Source: Littorina saxatilis
Taxonomy: Eukaryota > Mollusca > Gastropoda > Littorinimorpha > Littorinidae
Reading direction: 5' to 3'
Assembly (NCBI RefSeq): GCF_037325665.1
Contig: NC_090245.1
Span: forward strand, 101,186,424-101,250,423
Length of the DNA stretch: 64,000 nt
Below the pieces are notes generated by a model. That model had not been told where the DNA came from, searched no databases, and saw nothing but the letters and a program-made list of their open reading frames with translations. This document shows, piece by piece, positions 11,257-22,800 of this stretch (within the stretch, counting starts at the first letter, position 1; every line of letters begins with the position of its first letter). The translations under genes and the position numbers were made by a program.

Positions 11257-12135
11257 CACCCCCCGCGGGTTAGGGGGAGTCCCATATTGTTTGGGACGAG
11301 AAAGAATTTACCCGATGCTCCCCAGCATGTCGTAAGAGGGGACTAACGGATTCTGTTTCTCCTTTTACCCTTGTTAAGTGTTTCTTGTTTAGAATATAGT
11401 CCATGTTTGTAAAGATTTTAGTCAAGCAGTATGTAAGAAATGTTAAGTCCTCTGTACTGGAAACTTGCATTCTCCCAGTAAGGTAATACATTGTACTACG
11501 TTGCAAGCCCCTGGAGTCCCGCAGTGGGGCACTGCGGTTATGAAATTAAAGGCCCCTCCTGTTTTTGGAACCGCAGGAGCTTTCTAGTTTGCTGTTAGGT
11601 AGATTTTTGGTTCCTCTTTCCTGTCATGCTCTCTTTTTCTTCGTGAATTCTTTTCTTTTTTCTGCCTTCTTGCTCATTCACCTGTATTTTTTCCAAAAAT
11701 CTCTTCTCTTGCCGCTTGTCTCGCGATTCATGTATAGTTTAATCTGTTAGTGTTCTGATGTAAGTCCAGCAGTAGATAGGTTAAGCCTATTTTAACATAC
11801 TGGAAACTGGTAATCTTCCAGTAGGTATTAATTTAGTTTTACTAAAGCCTGCTGGGACACAAGTAATGGGTTAGTGCATTTGTAAACAGGAATCGCTTGA
11901 CAAGTGGCCCCCTTCATCCCCCCCTTCCTCGTCCTGATATGGCTCTGCGTAGTCGGCTGGACGTTAAGCAACAAATAAACAAACAAACAAGCCCCTGGAG
12001 CAAATTTTTGATTAGTGCTTTTGTGAACAAGAAACAATTAACAAGTGGCTCTATCCCATCCCCCCCCCTTTCCCCGTCGCGAAATAACCTTCGTGGTTGA
12101 AAACGACGTTAAACACCAAATAAAAAAATAAAGTA
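11257..12135 (+). mobile_element. Retroposon family D, interrupted by a second retroposon
   Basis: The head is 'ccccccgcgggttaggggg' and the tail is 'gacgttaaacaccaaataaa'. The body resembles the uninterrupted copy at about 15412-15777. It is split at 11516 by element E (11517-11990), with the target 'gcccctggag' duplicated on either side. There is no coding capacity; it is probably a SINE or a LINE 3' end mobilised by target-primed reverse transcription. Confidence 0.8.
11517..11990 (+). mobile_element. Retroposon E nested in family D
   Basis: It starts 'tcccgcagtggggcactgcgg' and ends 'gacgttaagcaacaaataa' followed by (acaa)n. The flanking duplication gcccctggag lies at 11507-11516 and 11991-12000 and extends to about 13 bp if the shared 'caa' is counted. 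The tail resembles that of family D, so the same LINE machinery may move both. Confidence 0.85.
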
Positions 12136-12369
12136 CTAATTGGTCACATACCAGAAATGAAAAAATGGGTACATTGGGATTTTTTTTATGAATTAATTTC
12201 ATAAAGTGACCTTTTAAGAAATTAATTCATTAAAAAAATCTAACTGACCACATGAAGCAGGGCGTTGATTGTTGGTATGTGTCCAAGTGGAGGGTTGGCC
12301 TTGTCCCGTGTAAAAGCCTGGACACATCTGAGACTGTCAGCTGAACTGTTTACACGAGTGTGCCTTTAA

Positions 12370-12588
12370 CCCCTTCACTGCCACAGTGGTAGTAACTTAT
12401 CCGAATGGTCTATGGGAAAGAACTGTGTTTAGAACCCTACAAGTACTTGGACAGTGGTTACCTCCCATTTAGTTTTCAGAAATGTTCTGAAATGTTGTTG
12501 ACACAAATCCCACGTATGAGATACGGTTATGGGCGTACGATAAACAGAAAATGACCACGTATTACATACGGGGTGGGCAGTGAAGGGG
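12370..12588. mobile_element. piggyBac-like MITE with TTAA duplication
   Basis: TTAA sits at 12366-12369 and 12589-12592. The inverted ends are CCCCTTCACTGCC and its complement GGCAGTGAAGGGG. TTAA target duplication and CCC...GGG ends are hallmarks of piggyBac. At 219 bp there is no room for a transposase. Confidence 0.8.
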
Positions 12589-13341
12589 TTAAGAACAGGA
12601 CAAAACTGGGAGTGATGCTTTGCTAACTTGATGCTTGAAATGTGTCTTTGTCATGACATTGTTTGTGTTGCTTTGTGAATCAGCAAATATGGTGATAACA
12701 TGTACAATCTTTCAGTTAATCATGATGCTGATCAACTGGTTAATTGCTGTGCCGCTCCTGTTCCCGGAGAATCAACTGTGGGTTAATTGCTGTGCCGCAC
12801 CTGTTCCCGGAGAAAATGACCTACAGTGACTATGATGCATAATTCTTTTCAAGGTCAATTGTTGGCTTTGATGTATATATTCTTGCTACAGATACGGAAC
12901 TATTTGATAAAATGAGCAATTCAACCACAAGGGAGGGAAATACTATGCCGCCTGTAACATGTATTTCTTTGTCTTGGTCGGGGGATTATGATTTGTGTTC
13001 AGATTGCTTCATGTACTCGACATACAGCATACTGTTCATATTGGTTGATGTAGTTGAATATGTGTCATCTGTTAATTATAACCAGGTATCTATTACGTTT
13101 TTTTTTTTATTTTTTTTAATTTCTTCAATAGATGTTTTGATTCTTTATGTCTGTCTATATTGCCTTGCTTGTGTACTGATTTCCTTTATTTTTTGTTGTT
13201 GTTAAGATCATCTTTGCATCTGAATTTTAAATGTTTGTGGAAGATTCTTGCAATCTTTCATTGTTGAAGTATCTATTGAGTAATATTGTCTCCTTTTTTT
13301 TTTTCCCCCCAAGAAAATGGGATTCTCTCACTTTTTTGGGT

Positions 13342-13392
13342 TAACCTTGAACGGTTGAAAACGACGTTAAACACCAAATAAAGAAAGAAAGA
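13342..13392 (+). mobile_element. 51-bp truncated copy of family D with 11-bp TSD
   Basis: Only the last ~51 bp of family D ('gacgttaaacaccaaataaa' plus aaag units) is present. It is flanked by a perfect duplication, cttttttgggt, at 13331-13341 and 13393-13403. This is a severely 5'-truncated insertion. Confidence 0.85.
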
Positions 13393-14216
13393 CTTTTTTG
13401 GGTGCAACTTATACATGTACTGATAACTTAAACCTGTTAAAATGACTCATTACTTCTGATTGCTTACTTGAGATTCTGTGGCAGTAAAATAAACTTGAAG
13501 GAAAAAGACACACATCTCTCTGCCTGTCCCACTGACTGCAAATGTTCTGTTAGCTTTTATAGATACAGTCCGTAAAGGCGTAGAATTAAACAAAAATTCA
13601 TGTGAACGCAGATTATAAAAAATCTCAATGCTCATCTGCAGAAAGTCACAATTATAAAGGAACTTTCAGTGAAGAATAATTAATAACCATAGTGTGAGTA
13701 ACAGTATTTGAAAAGTATCGAGTGTAGGTACAGTACCACATATTTTGACTTCATGTAATAATCTAAAAATGATGCTAGCATTACGAATGACCTATAAAGG
13801 TATGTAAGGTAGTCAAATATAGCATATTTCTAGTCACATTAATCAACATTACCATGTCTCTTGACTCTGTTCAAAATGTATGATGAAATATCCGCTGCCT
13901 ATGACATGACTTCATTCTGATTCCCTCCATGCTAACTTGAGAGATATCGTATTTCATGTTACAAACGTACCATGGATGTGTAAATCATACCTTGTGTAAA
14001 TCATACCTTGCTTCTTGAAATCCTGTCCTGTTGTGTGTGTGTTTTTTTTTGTTGTTGAGCGGGCAGCTTTGTTGCTTTGTACGGTAAGTAGTTGTTGCTT
14101 TTAGTTGTTTTTTTCTTCATTTTATCCCCAAGTACTTTCCTTGTCATAATCTTGGATCAGTTACAGACCTTTACATCCTTGTAACTTTGGTCAGGAGAAG
14201 TCATTCTTAACTCATT

Positions 14217-14420
14217 GTCTCCCAGGTACGGATATATCCGTACCCACTCATATGACTCTATCTGACCTGGTACGGATATATTCGTACACACAGTCACTTC
14301 AGTCGCTTCCTGTAACATCGATCTAACACCTGCATTCCACCGTGTCGATACACAGTTGGTACACAGTTACTACAATTCTGAGTGACCTGCTGCAGCACAG
14401 TTGGTCTCGGCTAAAAAAAA
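14217..14420 (+). repeat. Dispersed repeat family F, copy 1
   Basis: Begins 'ttaactcattgtctcccagg' and shares about 200 bp with 38592-38805, including 'ggatatatccgtacccact' and 'gagtgacctgctgcagcaca'. The TTAA at the start suggests a piggyBac-like origin, but no matching right end is visible. Confidence 0.6.
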
Positions 14421-15411
14421 CCTGGGTGTTTTCTCGAAACTAAACATTTTGTCTTGGTTCTTTTACACATAAAAGGGTATACAGAATTGAGAATGTGCTC
14501 GTTCAAGAAGCTAGAATTAAATGTTTTCTTTGAGCGGACAGCCCAAAATGTGACTGCTTACAAATGTAAAGATTACAACCCCTTTTTAGTAGAATTGTGA
14601 CAACATTTTGTTCGTTGTGACAAAATGTTGTTCTTTGATTTGTACAAACGCAAAAACATATTTTGTTATCAGTAAAAACTGAAATTTTTTTCCAGGGAAG
14701 TCGTACATGTACTTGGATCAGAGGAGTAATATGAAGCAGCAATTTATCAGAAAGCTCTGCGCAAACTCATTTTTTTTATCAGAGATACAGAAATGGAAGT
14801 ATAAAAGACAGAAAGTAAAGAGGGAAGCAGCAGAATGAGAAGTTTTCTTTCCTCTCCAAAGCGACCGATTCGTACAGTCCTAGTCCCCAGTATACCAGTT
14901 GATTTCTGGCAATGCTCTTGTTTATAGTGCTACGCCATGCTTTTAATAAGTTACTCCCGTGTGTGTGTCTTTGTGTGTGTATGTGTGTGTGTGTGTTCAT
15001 GTACATCTGTTTCTCATAGGCTTATATTCTTATGTTAACATGCTTTGTGTTTGTTGTAGGATGTTCATTATATTTTTTTCTTCAACCTAATTCAAAAATG
15101 TTTTAACCTTTCATGGTAGAAGACTGTCCTCTGACCAGGGACTTATAAGTAGTGAATATTAACATTGAACTATGACATCACATGCAGGTTTTCCGTAAAT
15201 ATTCAACATATCAAAGATGTTTGGTGGATGACTCACAGGTAGTTTAAAATGGATGTGACACAAATAGTACACTATGATGTAGTTGCACAGAGTTTTCAGT
15301 TCAAGGCTTTCCAACAGGTGTTTTCCGGGCTGTAAGATGATCCTCAGTTCAACTTTCCATCACTTAAAGGTACATTCCTTCTGATGTAAGGGATGGTGTA
15401 CACCACCCCAG

Positions 15412-15777
15412 GTACCCCCCGCGGGTTAGGGGGAAGAATTTACCCGATGCTCCCCAGCATGTCGTAAGAGGCGACTAACGGATTCTGTTTCTCCTTTTAC
15501 CCTTGTTAAGTGTTTCTTGTATAGAATATAGTCCATTTTTGTAAAGATTTTAGTCAAGCAGTATGTAAGAAATGTTAAGTCCTTTGTACTGGAAACTTGC
15601 ATTCTCCCAGTAAGGTAATACATTGTACTACGTTGCAAGCCCCTGGAACAAATTTTTGATTAGTGCTTTTGTGAACAAGAAACAATTGACAAGTGGCTCT
15701 ATCCCATCTCCCCCCCTTTCCCCGTCGCGATATAACCTTCGTGGTTGAAAACGACGTTAAACACCAAATAAAGAAAG
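15412..15777 (+). mobile_element. Retroposon family D, uninterrupted copy
   Basis: Runs from 'taccccccgcgggttagg' to 'acaccaaataaagaaag'. About 365 bp, non-coding. It is the reference copy showing that 11257-12135 was split by a later insertion. No clear target duplication was found. Confidence 0.75.
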
Positions 15778-15990
15778 GTGTTTACACGCACTAAGAGCAT
15801 CACTCCGCTTGGACACATACCACAAATCAACAGGCTGCTCGCTTTCTGTGCAGAGCAGGAATTTGTTCTATATTGATCTCAAAACTGACAGGTTGCAAGA
15901 TTAATCAAATTTTGACTTTACACAGTCAGGCTGTCGAGTTTTGGTATGTGTCCGCGTACGGATGCTCTTGCCTCATGTAAAAGCCTGATT
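15778..15990. mobile_element. Short element with imperfect inverted ends (family G)
   Basis: The left part has 'aagagcatcactccgcttgg' and 'acacatacca'. The right part has the inverted equivalent 'tggtatgtgtccgcgtacgg' with 'atgctctt'. A related fragment lies at about 12270-12325. No coding sequence. Confidence 0.45.
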
Positions 15991-18129
15991 TAAAGTATAC
16001 CTGTGGTGGTTGACAAGTAAGCCTATATGTGAAGGATTGTACCTTTATTAACCACTTGTAACACATTTTTAAAAAAAAAGCAGTTATTTACACTTCTACT
16101 ACTGATCTTTCAACGTTATGCTAATTTTTCCATGCGGTCTGCTCAAATAACGCTTCAACAGTTAAACTTTTGAATGTAAGCTATTATTCAGTTGACAAGA
16201 AAATGCTTGTGCATATTCTGCTTGCATATAAAACAAATGCAGAGCTGTACTTACTGACGACAAAATCGTTTCGTTCAGTCCATGTATAATGTTCAGTTTG
16301 AGAAGTATTATTGTCCAGTGTATTCAAATTGACAGTATCATTGTGCACGGAATTATGTAGTGTGTAGAATTATATGGAATATGATTGCATTTTTTTCCAA
16401 GTTCGTTTTATTTTTTTTAATTTTTTTTTTAATGTTTTTTTCCACAGCTGTACGTAACAGATACGGTAGTGACATTTCATGTGTTATTTTTATGTTGCAC
16501 AATTAATTTGCTCTTCCTTTTAATGTGCTCATGACACTTGTGTTAATTGCACTTCTTACTTTCAGCGAGTCTCAACTGATGATTCCAATGCAAAATAAAT
16601 GATAATAAATACATTTATCTCATACATCTCTTGAGCTTTCTGCACTTAAAGTTCTTCAATAATGTGTGTGTGTGTGCTTGGCAGTGTGTGTGAAAATGCC
16701 TTTTGAATCAATGAGAACATCTTGCTTTATTTCTGTACATGCTCTGAACTGCATTCTACTGTAACCGATTCGATATCCAACACACACAAAGTCACACAAA
16801 TATTACTTTCATCATTTTTGAAGCAAAAAAACAACAAACCAACCACAAAGCTCACTTATGGCTGTTTATTTTGACTGATGATATGGTACATACTTTTTTT
16901 TCTCTTCATCACACAGCCTTCTTATAATTACTTGACACAACACAAGAAATTAACAGGGTCCACATTGGCACTTCGTTAATTGCGTTAAGGTTATAGCTAC
17001 TCTACTGTTGCGTATTGCCTTTTTCGCAATCACTCGTGCTCAAACATTTCATGCGACATTCACTTCTCTTATAATTATCACAGACACCTAGTTTCACAAT
17101 CTGACACACACTCAAATTAAAAGAACTAAGGGAACGAATCATTTGAACAAAATTGCAGTATATTTTGTTCTGCACTTCTGTACCCTGTTCGCTTCCCTCT
17201 CAGCTACAATGTACACTCTCTTTGTCATTCAAAATGTCATATTAAGGCTAGATATCATGTGTTTCATTTTGTTATAGAATCAAAATGTCTGAACCACAGA
17301 AAGTGAGAAAGTAACAAATAAAATTAAACACACACACCCACACACTAACAAGCAACTAAAAAGAGGCTGAGCTAATTTTTCAACACGCATAAACATGCAT
17401 CATAAACATGCACTCAAACACTGCAATGCAACACACACAATTCTGTATTACACGGAACACCCAATTCTTTTCTCATAGGTATTAAGATTCGTTAGAGAGG
17501 ACCATAGGAAATAGACACTGCAGAAGTCTGATGGCACACAGATTACTATGTCTACAGCACACATGAGGCAAATAATTGAACAGACAGATATACCATGTGA
17601 GGGCAGGAAATACCTTTAAAACAAAATAATGACTGAAAGAATGTGAGAAATTACACACTGGAATTTGGTGGTGAAAAACGGCACACATGTACCTCTAATT
17701 TGATTTATATATCAGTGTGTGTGTGTGTGAAAACGTGTGAACACATGCATGGATTTATGTGTGAATGCCTACAATGTGTGCTAGTGGGTGTAACATTGCC
17801 TGTAAGCTATCCCACATCGTACATAATCGTACAATTTAAAATGTCTTTGCCACGAGTGCTAAGTACTTTTCAGTGAGCTAATTAACATGCGTTTGTGAAT
17901 ACAAAGTTCCTTTCAGTGTTCATACATGAGCTAAAAATCAGCCATGCATATGTATACAGAACAGCTGTGCAAATCACAACAACGACCATGTTACAACCTG
18001 CACAATTTGTCAGCCCATCTATAATACAAGTACATGTATCAGGAAACATGAACGACAAGTATAATCTACCAGGAAACATGAACGACAAGTATAATCTACC
18101 AGGAAACAATTCAAATCCTGTGCTAGCTG
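15991..18129. other. Intergenic DNA left of the Polinton
   Basis: A/T-rich, with CA/TG microsatellites, several poly-T runs, and a 28-30 bp tandem duplication ('gaaacatgaacgacaagta' motif) at about 18042-18100. No gene is supported. Confidence 0.5.
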
Positions 18130-18135
18130 TCAGCC

Positions 18136-18361
18136 AGAGAAAGGGGGAATGTACGTTCTGGCTCACCGATTCCGACAGACCCTAAATATTAACGCAAAAT
18201 AGGCTTCTGGACTAAACTTTTACTAAAATGAAACATGCGACAAAATCAAAAAAATACTGCATAAATCCATACAAAAAAAAATATAGTAAAGTAAGGTTGT
18301 TTTGAACCAATGCCGGGTCTGTCGGAATCAGTAACCCAGAACGTACATTCCCCCTTTCTCT
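18136..18361 (+). repeat. Polinton left terminal inverted repeat (itself hairpin-like)
   Basis: 226 bp. The first ~47 bp (beginning agagaaagggggaatgtacg) recur in inverted form at the inner end (about 18315-18361) with only a few mismatches. The repeat is therefore a potential stem-loop with a ~130-bp loop. It is nearly identical to the inverted copy at 32816-33039. Confidence 0.95.
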
Positions 18362-18692
18362 CTGTGCAACGCTAAATTTAGTTTCCATTGAAATATTAAC
18401 TAGTTGCAGCCAGCGTGCGTATTGATCCAATCTGCCCGTCGGTCGGCTAGCCATAACTACCGTATTGATCTGGTAAAAACAAACAGCAAGCTTGTCTTCT
18501 ATACTGATTCCTCCAATGGCAAGACAAGATTAAATCATGTGATAGCAACAGTTACGTCACGTCCGCCCACCACTTGGTATTGATTGTAACATAGCCTGGT
18601 GATTTTGCCATTTCATTCCGGACTCGCCCGCCGTGCAGTTGTGTTTTCTGTGAGAGAAGTGTTTTTACTGTCACTATATTTGCTAAATATTT

Positions 18693-19469
18693 ATGTCTCA
18701 AGATAGCATTTCTGAAGAATTAGAGAGAGAACTTCTTCCTCAAGATATGGATCAACAAAGCAGATGGAGTGTAGAACAACTTGGCATCATTGAGGAGCAT
18801 ATATTTCATCATAATAATTATGTTGATGTATTGAATAGAATGAAAAGAGAAGGGCCATCAGAAAGTAGGAAACTACCTAGATTTCTCTCCCAACCAAAAA
18901 GAAAACTGACATCTCTGTATGGGGAGCAGGTGAAAAAACGAAAGGTTATGTCACCAGAAGAACTCCATCAATACTTGCAGTCAAAAGAGGTTGATGTGAG
19001 TAAGACAGTTAGGAAAGAAGTTTTCTTTTTTTCCTCAGAGAAAATAGGGTCATCAGATGCTGCTATTGAAAAGCTGAAGGAAGGATACAGGCAGATTCAA
19101 AGACAGGAGGCCACCAGTATGTGTTTTAACCTTCAGTATGGTTCTCTTCTGGATGCATCTTTCAAATTCTTTCAGGAAGAAAAGGAACGAGGAATTCACA
19201 AAAACAAGTGGGAAGAGTGGTTGCAGGCAAACATTGGCATCTCACCAGCTTATTCACGCAAACTGAGAGAGATTGCTCGTTTGCTGAAACCATACTTTAG
19301 CAGGTTTTCTACAGTTGGTCTGTCTTTCATTGAAATCTACTCTCTGAAAAAAGATTTGAAGACAATGTTTGAAAGTAATGAGGAGATCAGAAAATATTGG
19401 ACTTCTCCCATGCAAGAACCACTACAACTCCAAACACGATCCTCTCAGGTAGAAAACACTCAGTTGTGA
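18693..19469 (+). CDS. Polinton 258-aa protein of unknown function
   Basis: Not recognised with certainty. The N-terminal third is charged and mostly helical (LERELLPQDM... through NRMKREGPSE). A basic KRKL...KKRKV stretch at about residues 70-87 could act as a nuclear localisation signal. The C-terminal half has WEEWLQANIGISPAYSRKL, a helix-turn-helix-like pattern (GIS..YSRKLREIARLL) and GLSFIEIYSLKK, reminiscent of DUF3102-like DNA-binding proteins; that link is an inference. It is the outermost gene on the left and points towards the polymerase gene, which ends convergently. A 103-bp tandem duplication begins over its last codons and stop. Confidence 0.75.
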   Translation: MSQDSISEELERELLPQDMDQQSRWSVEQLGIIEEHIFHHNNYVDVLNRMKREGPSESRKLPRFLSQPKRKLTSLYGEQVKKRKVMSPEELHQYLQSKEVDVSKTVRKEVFFFSSEKIGSSDAAIEKLKEGYRQIQRQEATSMCFNLQYGSLLDASFKFFQEEKERGIHKNKWEEWLQANIGISPAYSRKLREIARLLKPYFSRFSTVGLSFIEIYSLKKDLKTMFESNEEIRKYWTSPMQEPLQLQTRSSQVENTQL

Positions 19470-19659
19470 GAAGTCAGTCACGGTTGAGCAGAGCGCTCCA
19501 GGCTGGAGCGCCAGGTCTTTGTATTGCCTGCTATTGATGTTTCTTCCAACCCGTCACTACACTCAGTTGTGAGAAGTCAGTCACGGTTGAGCAGAGCGCT
19601 CCAGGCTGGAGCGCCAGGTCTTTGTATTGCCTGCTATTGATGTTTCTTCCAACCCGTCA
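19458..19659 (+). repeat. Tandem duplication (103-bp period) with a perfect short hairpin
   Basis: Two copies start at 19458 and 19561, each about 99 bp. Each holds the near-perfect palindrome gcgctccag-g-ctggagcgc. It lies between two convergent Polinton genes, so a 3'-end or terminator role is possible but unproven. Confidence 0.85.
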
Positions 19660-19896
19660 AACAACTTCTAAAGGCTGCCTTTTCAGGCGGCCGCCGAGTG
19701 CACTTTATGCAAATGACTTGTTTATTGATTCAAGCTTTGACAAGTGTACTTGGTGGCTGCTTTGAAACTCAACAAAGCCCACTCCCCCTTTCACACAAAC
19801 ACTTCCCAAACGCAAGCAACTTCCTCTCCCCCGCTGCAGTCAAAACAAAGCTGTCATAGCGGGTTTTCCCGATTGACAAAAATTCTTATTACACAC

Positions 19897-22800
19897 TCAG
19901 ACTATTTGGAGTCGCGTTATTCTCCAGTGCCCAATTGCATAAGAATATTCTGGTGATGAATAAACGCGCTTTGTGTCATTAGCATCTAAAGATTTCTTGT
20001 TTACAATAGTTGTGTTGATCTGATGAAGCGCGGAACTGATCTTAGGGTTGTCATGGTGAAACACTCGCTTCTGAAACAGTGCTTCCTTGTAGTTATCATG
20101 CGATATGCTCGACTTTACAACCTGTTTGCTTACACCCTTTGCTTTTTTAACCACCCCTTTCTCACTTGCAACACTGTACATCTTTGCACGCAATCCAACA
20201 TACTCCTTAATTATCTTCCCATTCATTTCATCTTTCATCTTTCCAATAACCTTCTTGTTAACATTTGAGTGCAATGGTGATTCTTTAGGGTAGTCGCAAG
20301 TGTCATAAAAAGAATCTTTTCCTTTTACTGCAGGACTTTCAGCTTCTAGATCTTTGTAAATGTCATCCGCTGGAATGTCAAGTAAGAATGAATCTGTGTC
20401 TGTGTAAAGTACTCTCGATTTGGGATATCTTGGTTTCAAATAATCATACAAAAACTCAAGCATCAACAGTTTTGACAACTCTAGCACAGTAAAGCCTATG
20501 AATACTGGTTTGTCAAGCTTGACTACAAGTTTTTTCATTAAGATACCATACAGCTGTTCATGAAAGTATTTAAAGTCTTGATACTGTGGTTTGGATGTCA
20601 GCTTGATGGCCTCATTTTCTCTTGTAACAAGTCTAACATCCTTTCTCTTGTGTGGGTTTTCCATTGTCTTACCAAAGCAACTGTTGTTCATCAGTTTAAA
20701 AAAGTCTTTCTCTGATGCATCAGCGGCTTTGGTTCTCAGTTCTGTGTTTTTCATGATGTAAGGTTTCATAAACTGTTCTTGATCAAATAAAATTATACGA
20801 TGAACAGCCTTCAAAATTAATCCATGTCTAATGTAAAACTGTAACAGTCTGTAGTGACACACATACTTCTTTTTGTGAAACAGATTGGGCACCAGCTTTG
20901 GAGGTTCTCTTGGGTTTACTTTTAACCTCTCAGCCGCTAAAGGATAATCATTATGTAGATCATGAAGTGATAGTGGATAGTCTAAGTCAACTTCTAGTAT
21001 CCATCCCTTTCGACTGTCTGGGCCTGCTTTTAATATTGTCAGCACAACACATTGTGAAAATGGTCCTGAATAGATCTTAAAGTTCCGAAGTGGAAGCGTC
21101 TGACACATTGCCCAACCATACAAATTGTTTGCATCTAGATACATGATGTAATTAGAAGGTTTCATAGGATCAAAGTCGTCCAAGTATTTGTTGTTGGCTT
21201 TGCAGTAATTGTGTGAAGCCATACTGATTCCTCCACGTAGTCCATTTTCAATCATCTGAAGTGTAGGAAGATCTGATAGCAAGTCAATCTTTACTCCTGT
21301 AAATCTAAGAAATGCATCCCAGCTCATGCCTGGTGCAGATATGTAATGTGAAGGATCTAGATTGTAGTGCTTCATACATGTTCTTCTGTAATTCTCAAAT
21401 ATATCTGCAAGTAAACAAACATCAGCCAACAAATATTGATCATGATAATCACCCATTGTATTACATCCTAATTTATTCCATGCAGTCTTAGCGTGTTCAT
21501 AGTCTTTGTCACTTATACCTTTACCCTTCAGCCGTGAGAAGTAAGCATCCTTTGGTGGTAACTCATCTTCATCAAACCTCTCCCACGAATCCATGTATTC
21601 ATATGGATAGACTCCCTTTCTAACTAAGTCACTGTCAAAGTACTTACATGTGATTGGGAAAGCAGTTAGTGATGAAGATAAAGACTCAAGTGTTCCCATC
21701 AGATGTTGAGCAGAATCGTAGAAGTGTAAACTATTCAGAGTAAAGGCCATGTACTTTTCTGAAGACTGCGCAATGCATCTTGCTTTGTATTCATCAGTTA
21801 CTGCCTGCATGATCAGATGTGAATCATAACCGCGCAAGTTATGGAAGAAGATTGGAAGCTTCCAAGTCTTAGGATCAAACTTTAATTGTAGATTACATTT
21901 GCTGTGTGCTGCTCCTCGGAACTGCCCACTTACATGATCATGATCTCTTACTATTGGATTGTCTGGGTTTGGTGTTAGACTTTGTTCGCATATCCAACAC
22001 TGTGTGGTAGAGTTAAACTGTTCTTGGTCTTCAGGTTTCATAACAATGTCTGAAAGATTCAGTTGTTTGGAGCAGTCATTTCGCACTTGGTTCATTTGCT
22101 GTAAGAAGTTCTTTGCTGCATTAGGTCCTCTGTACAATTGCGGTTTAGAATGTTTACCATCTGAACTAACAACAATAAATGCATATGAACAGACTTGATG
22201 ATTACTTAGAGTTACTGTTTTAGGTAGGTCTTTTGGTAAAGGTCCTTCATATGGCACAATGATAGATTCAAAGTCAGCATAAACAACATAAGGACTTTTC
22301 TGTAGTTTGCATACATTCTTAAAATACACTTTGCTGTCTGGCGGTGGTGTTGTTAACTTCACAACCGCATCATCAACGCTCTTACAATGTTGCTTGTGTA
22401 TAAGTGCTGCATGAATTGATGGAATACGCAAGAGACATCGCCTACAAAAGTCTTGTTTACTATGGTGATTGCTTGTGCTCGCCATCAGTCTACTCATTGT
22501 ACGAATCAAAGTGTAATGATATGTTACACCATCAGTCATTAGTAACATGTCAACATGGTTAGTATCACAATCACCAATCGTTGGTGAGTTCTTTGATATT
22601 CTGACTGGTTTCAGTTCATCTTCCTCATCCCACGTGTAAACATTTACGGTGATGGGTTTGTTTTGCTGTTCAAATTTGTCAATGCTTGTAATGCTGACAG
22701 GAAATTCAATACCAGTAAAGTTTAGTTTATTTCTGTATGCATGATAGTTAGACACTCTTTCTGCATTTTTCTTTACACTGTACAGTCTTGCCAGAACACA

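Noticed and set aside
18042-18100. Tandem 28-30 bp repeat as part of the Polinton end
   Set aside because: It lies outside the 6-bp target duplication, so it is host flank.
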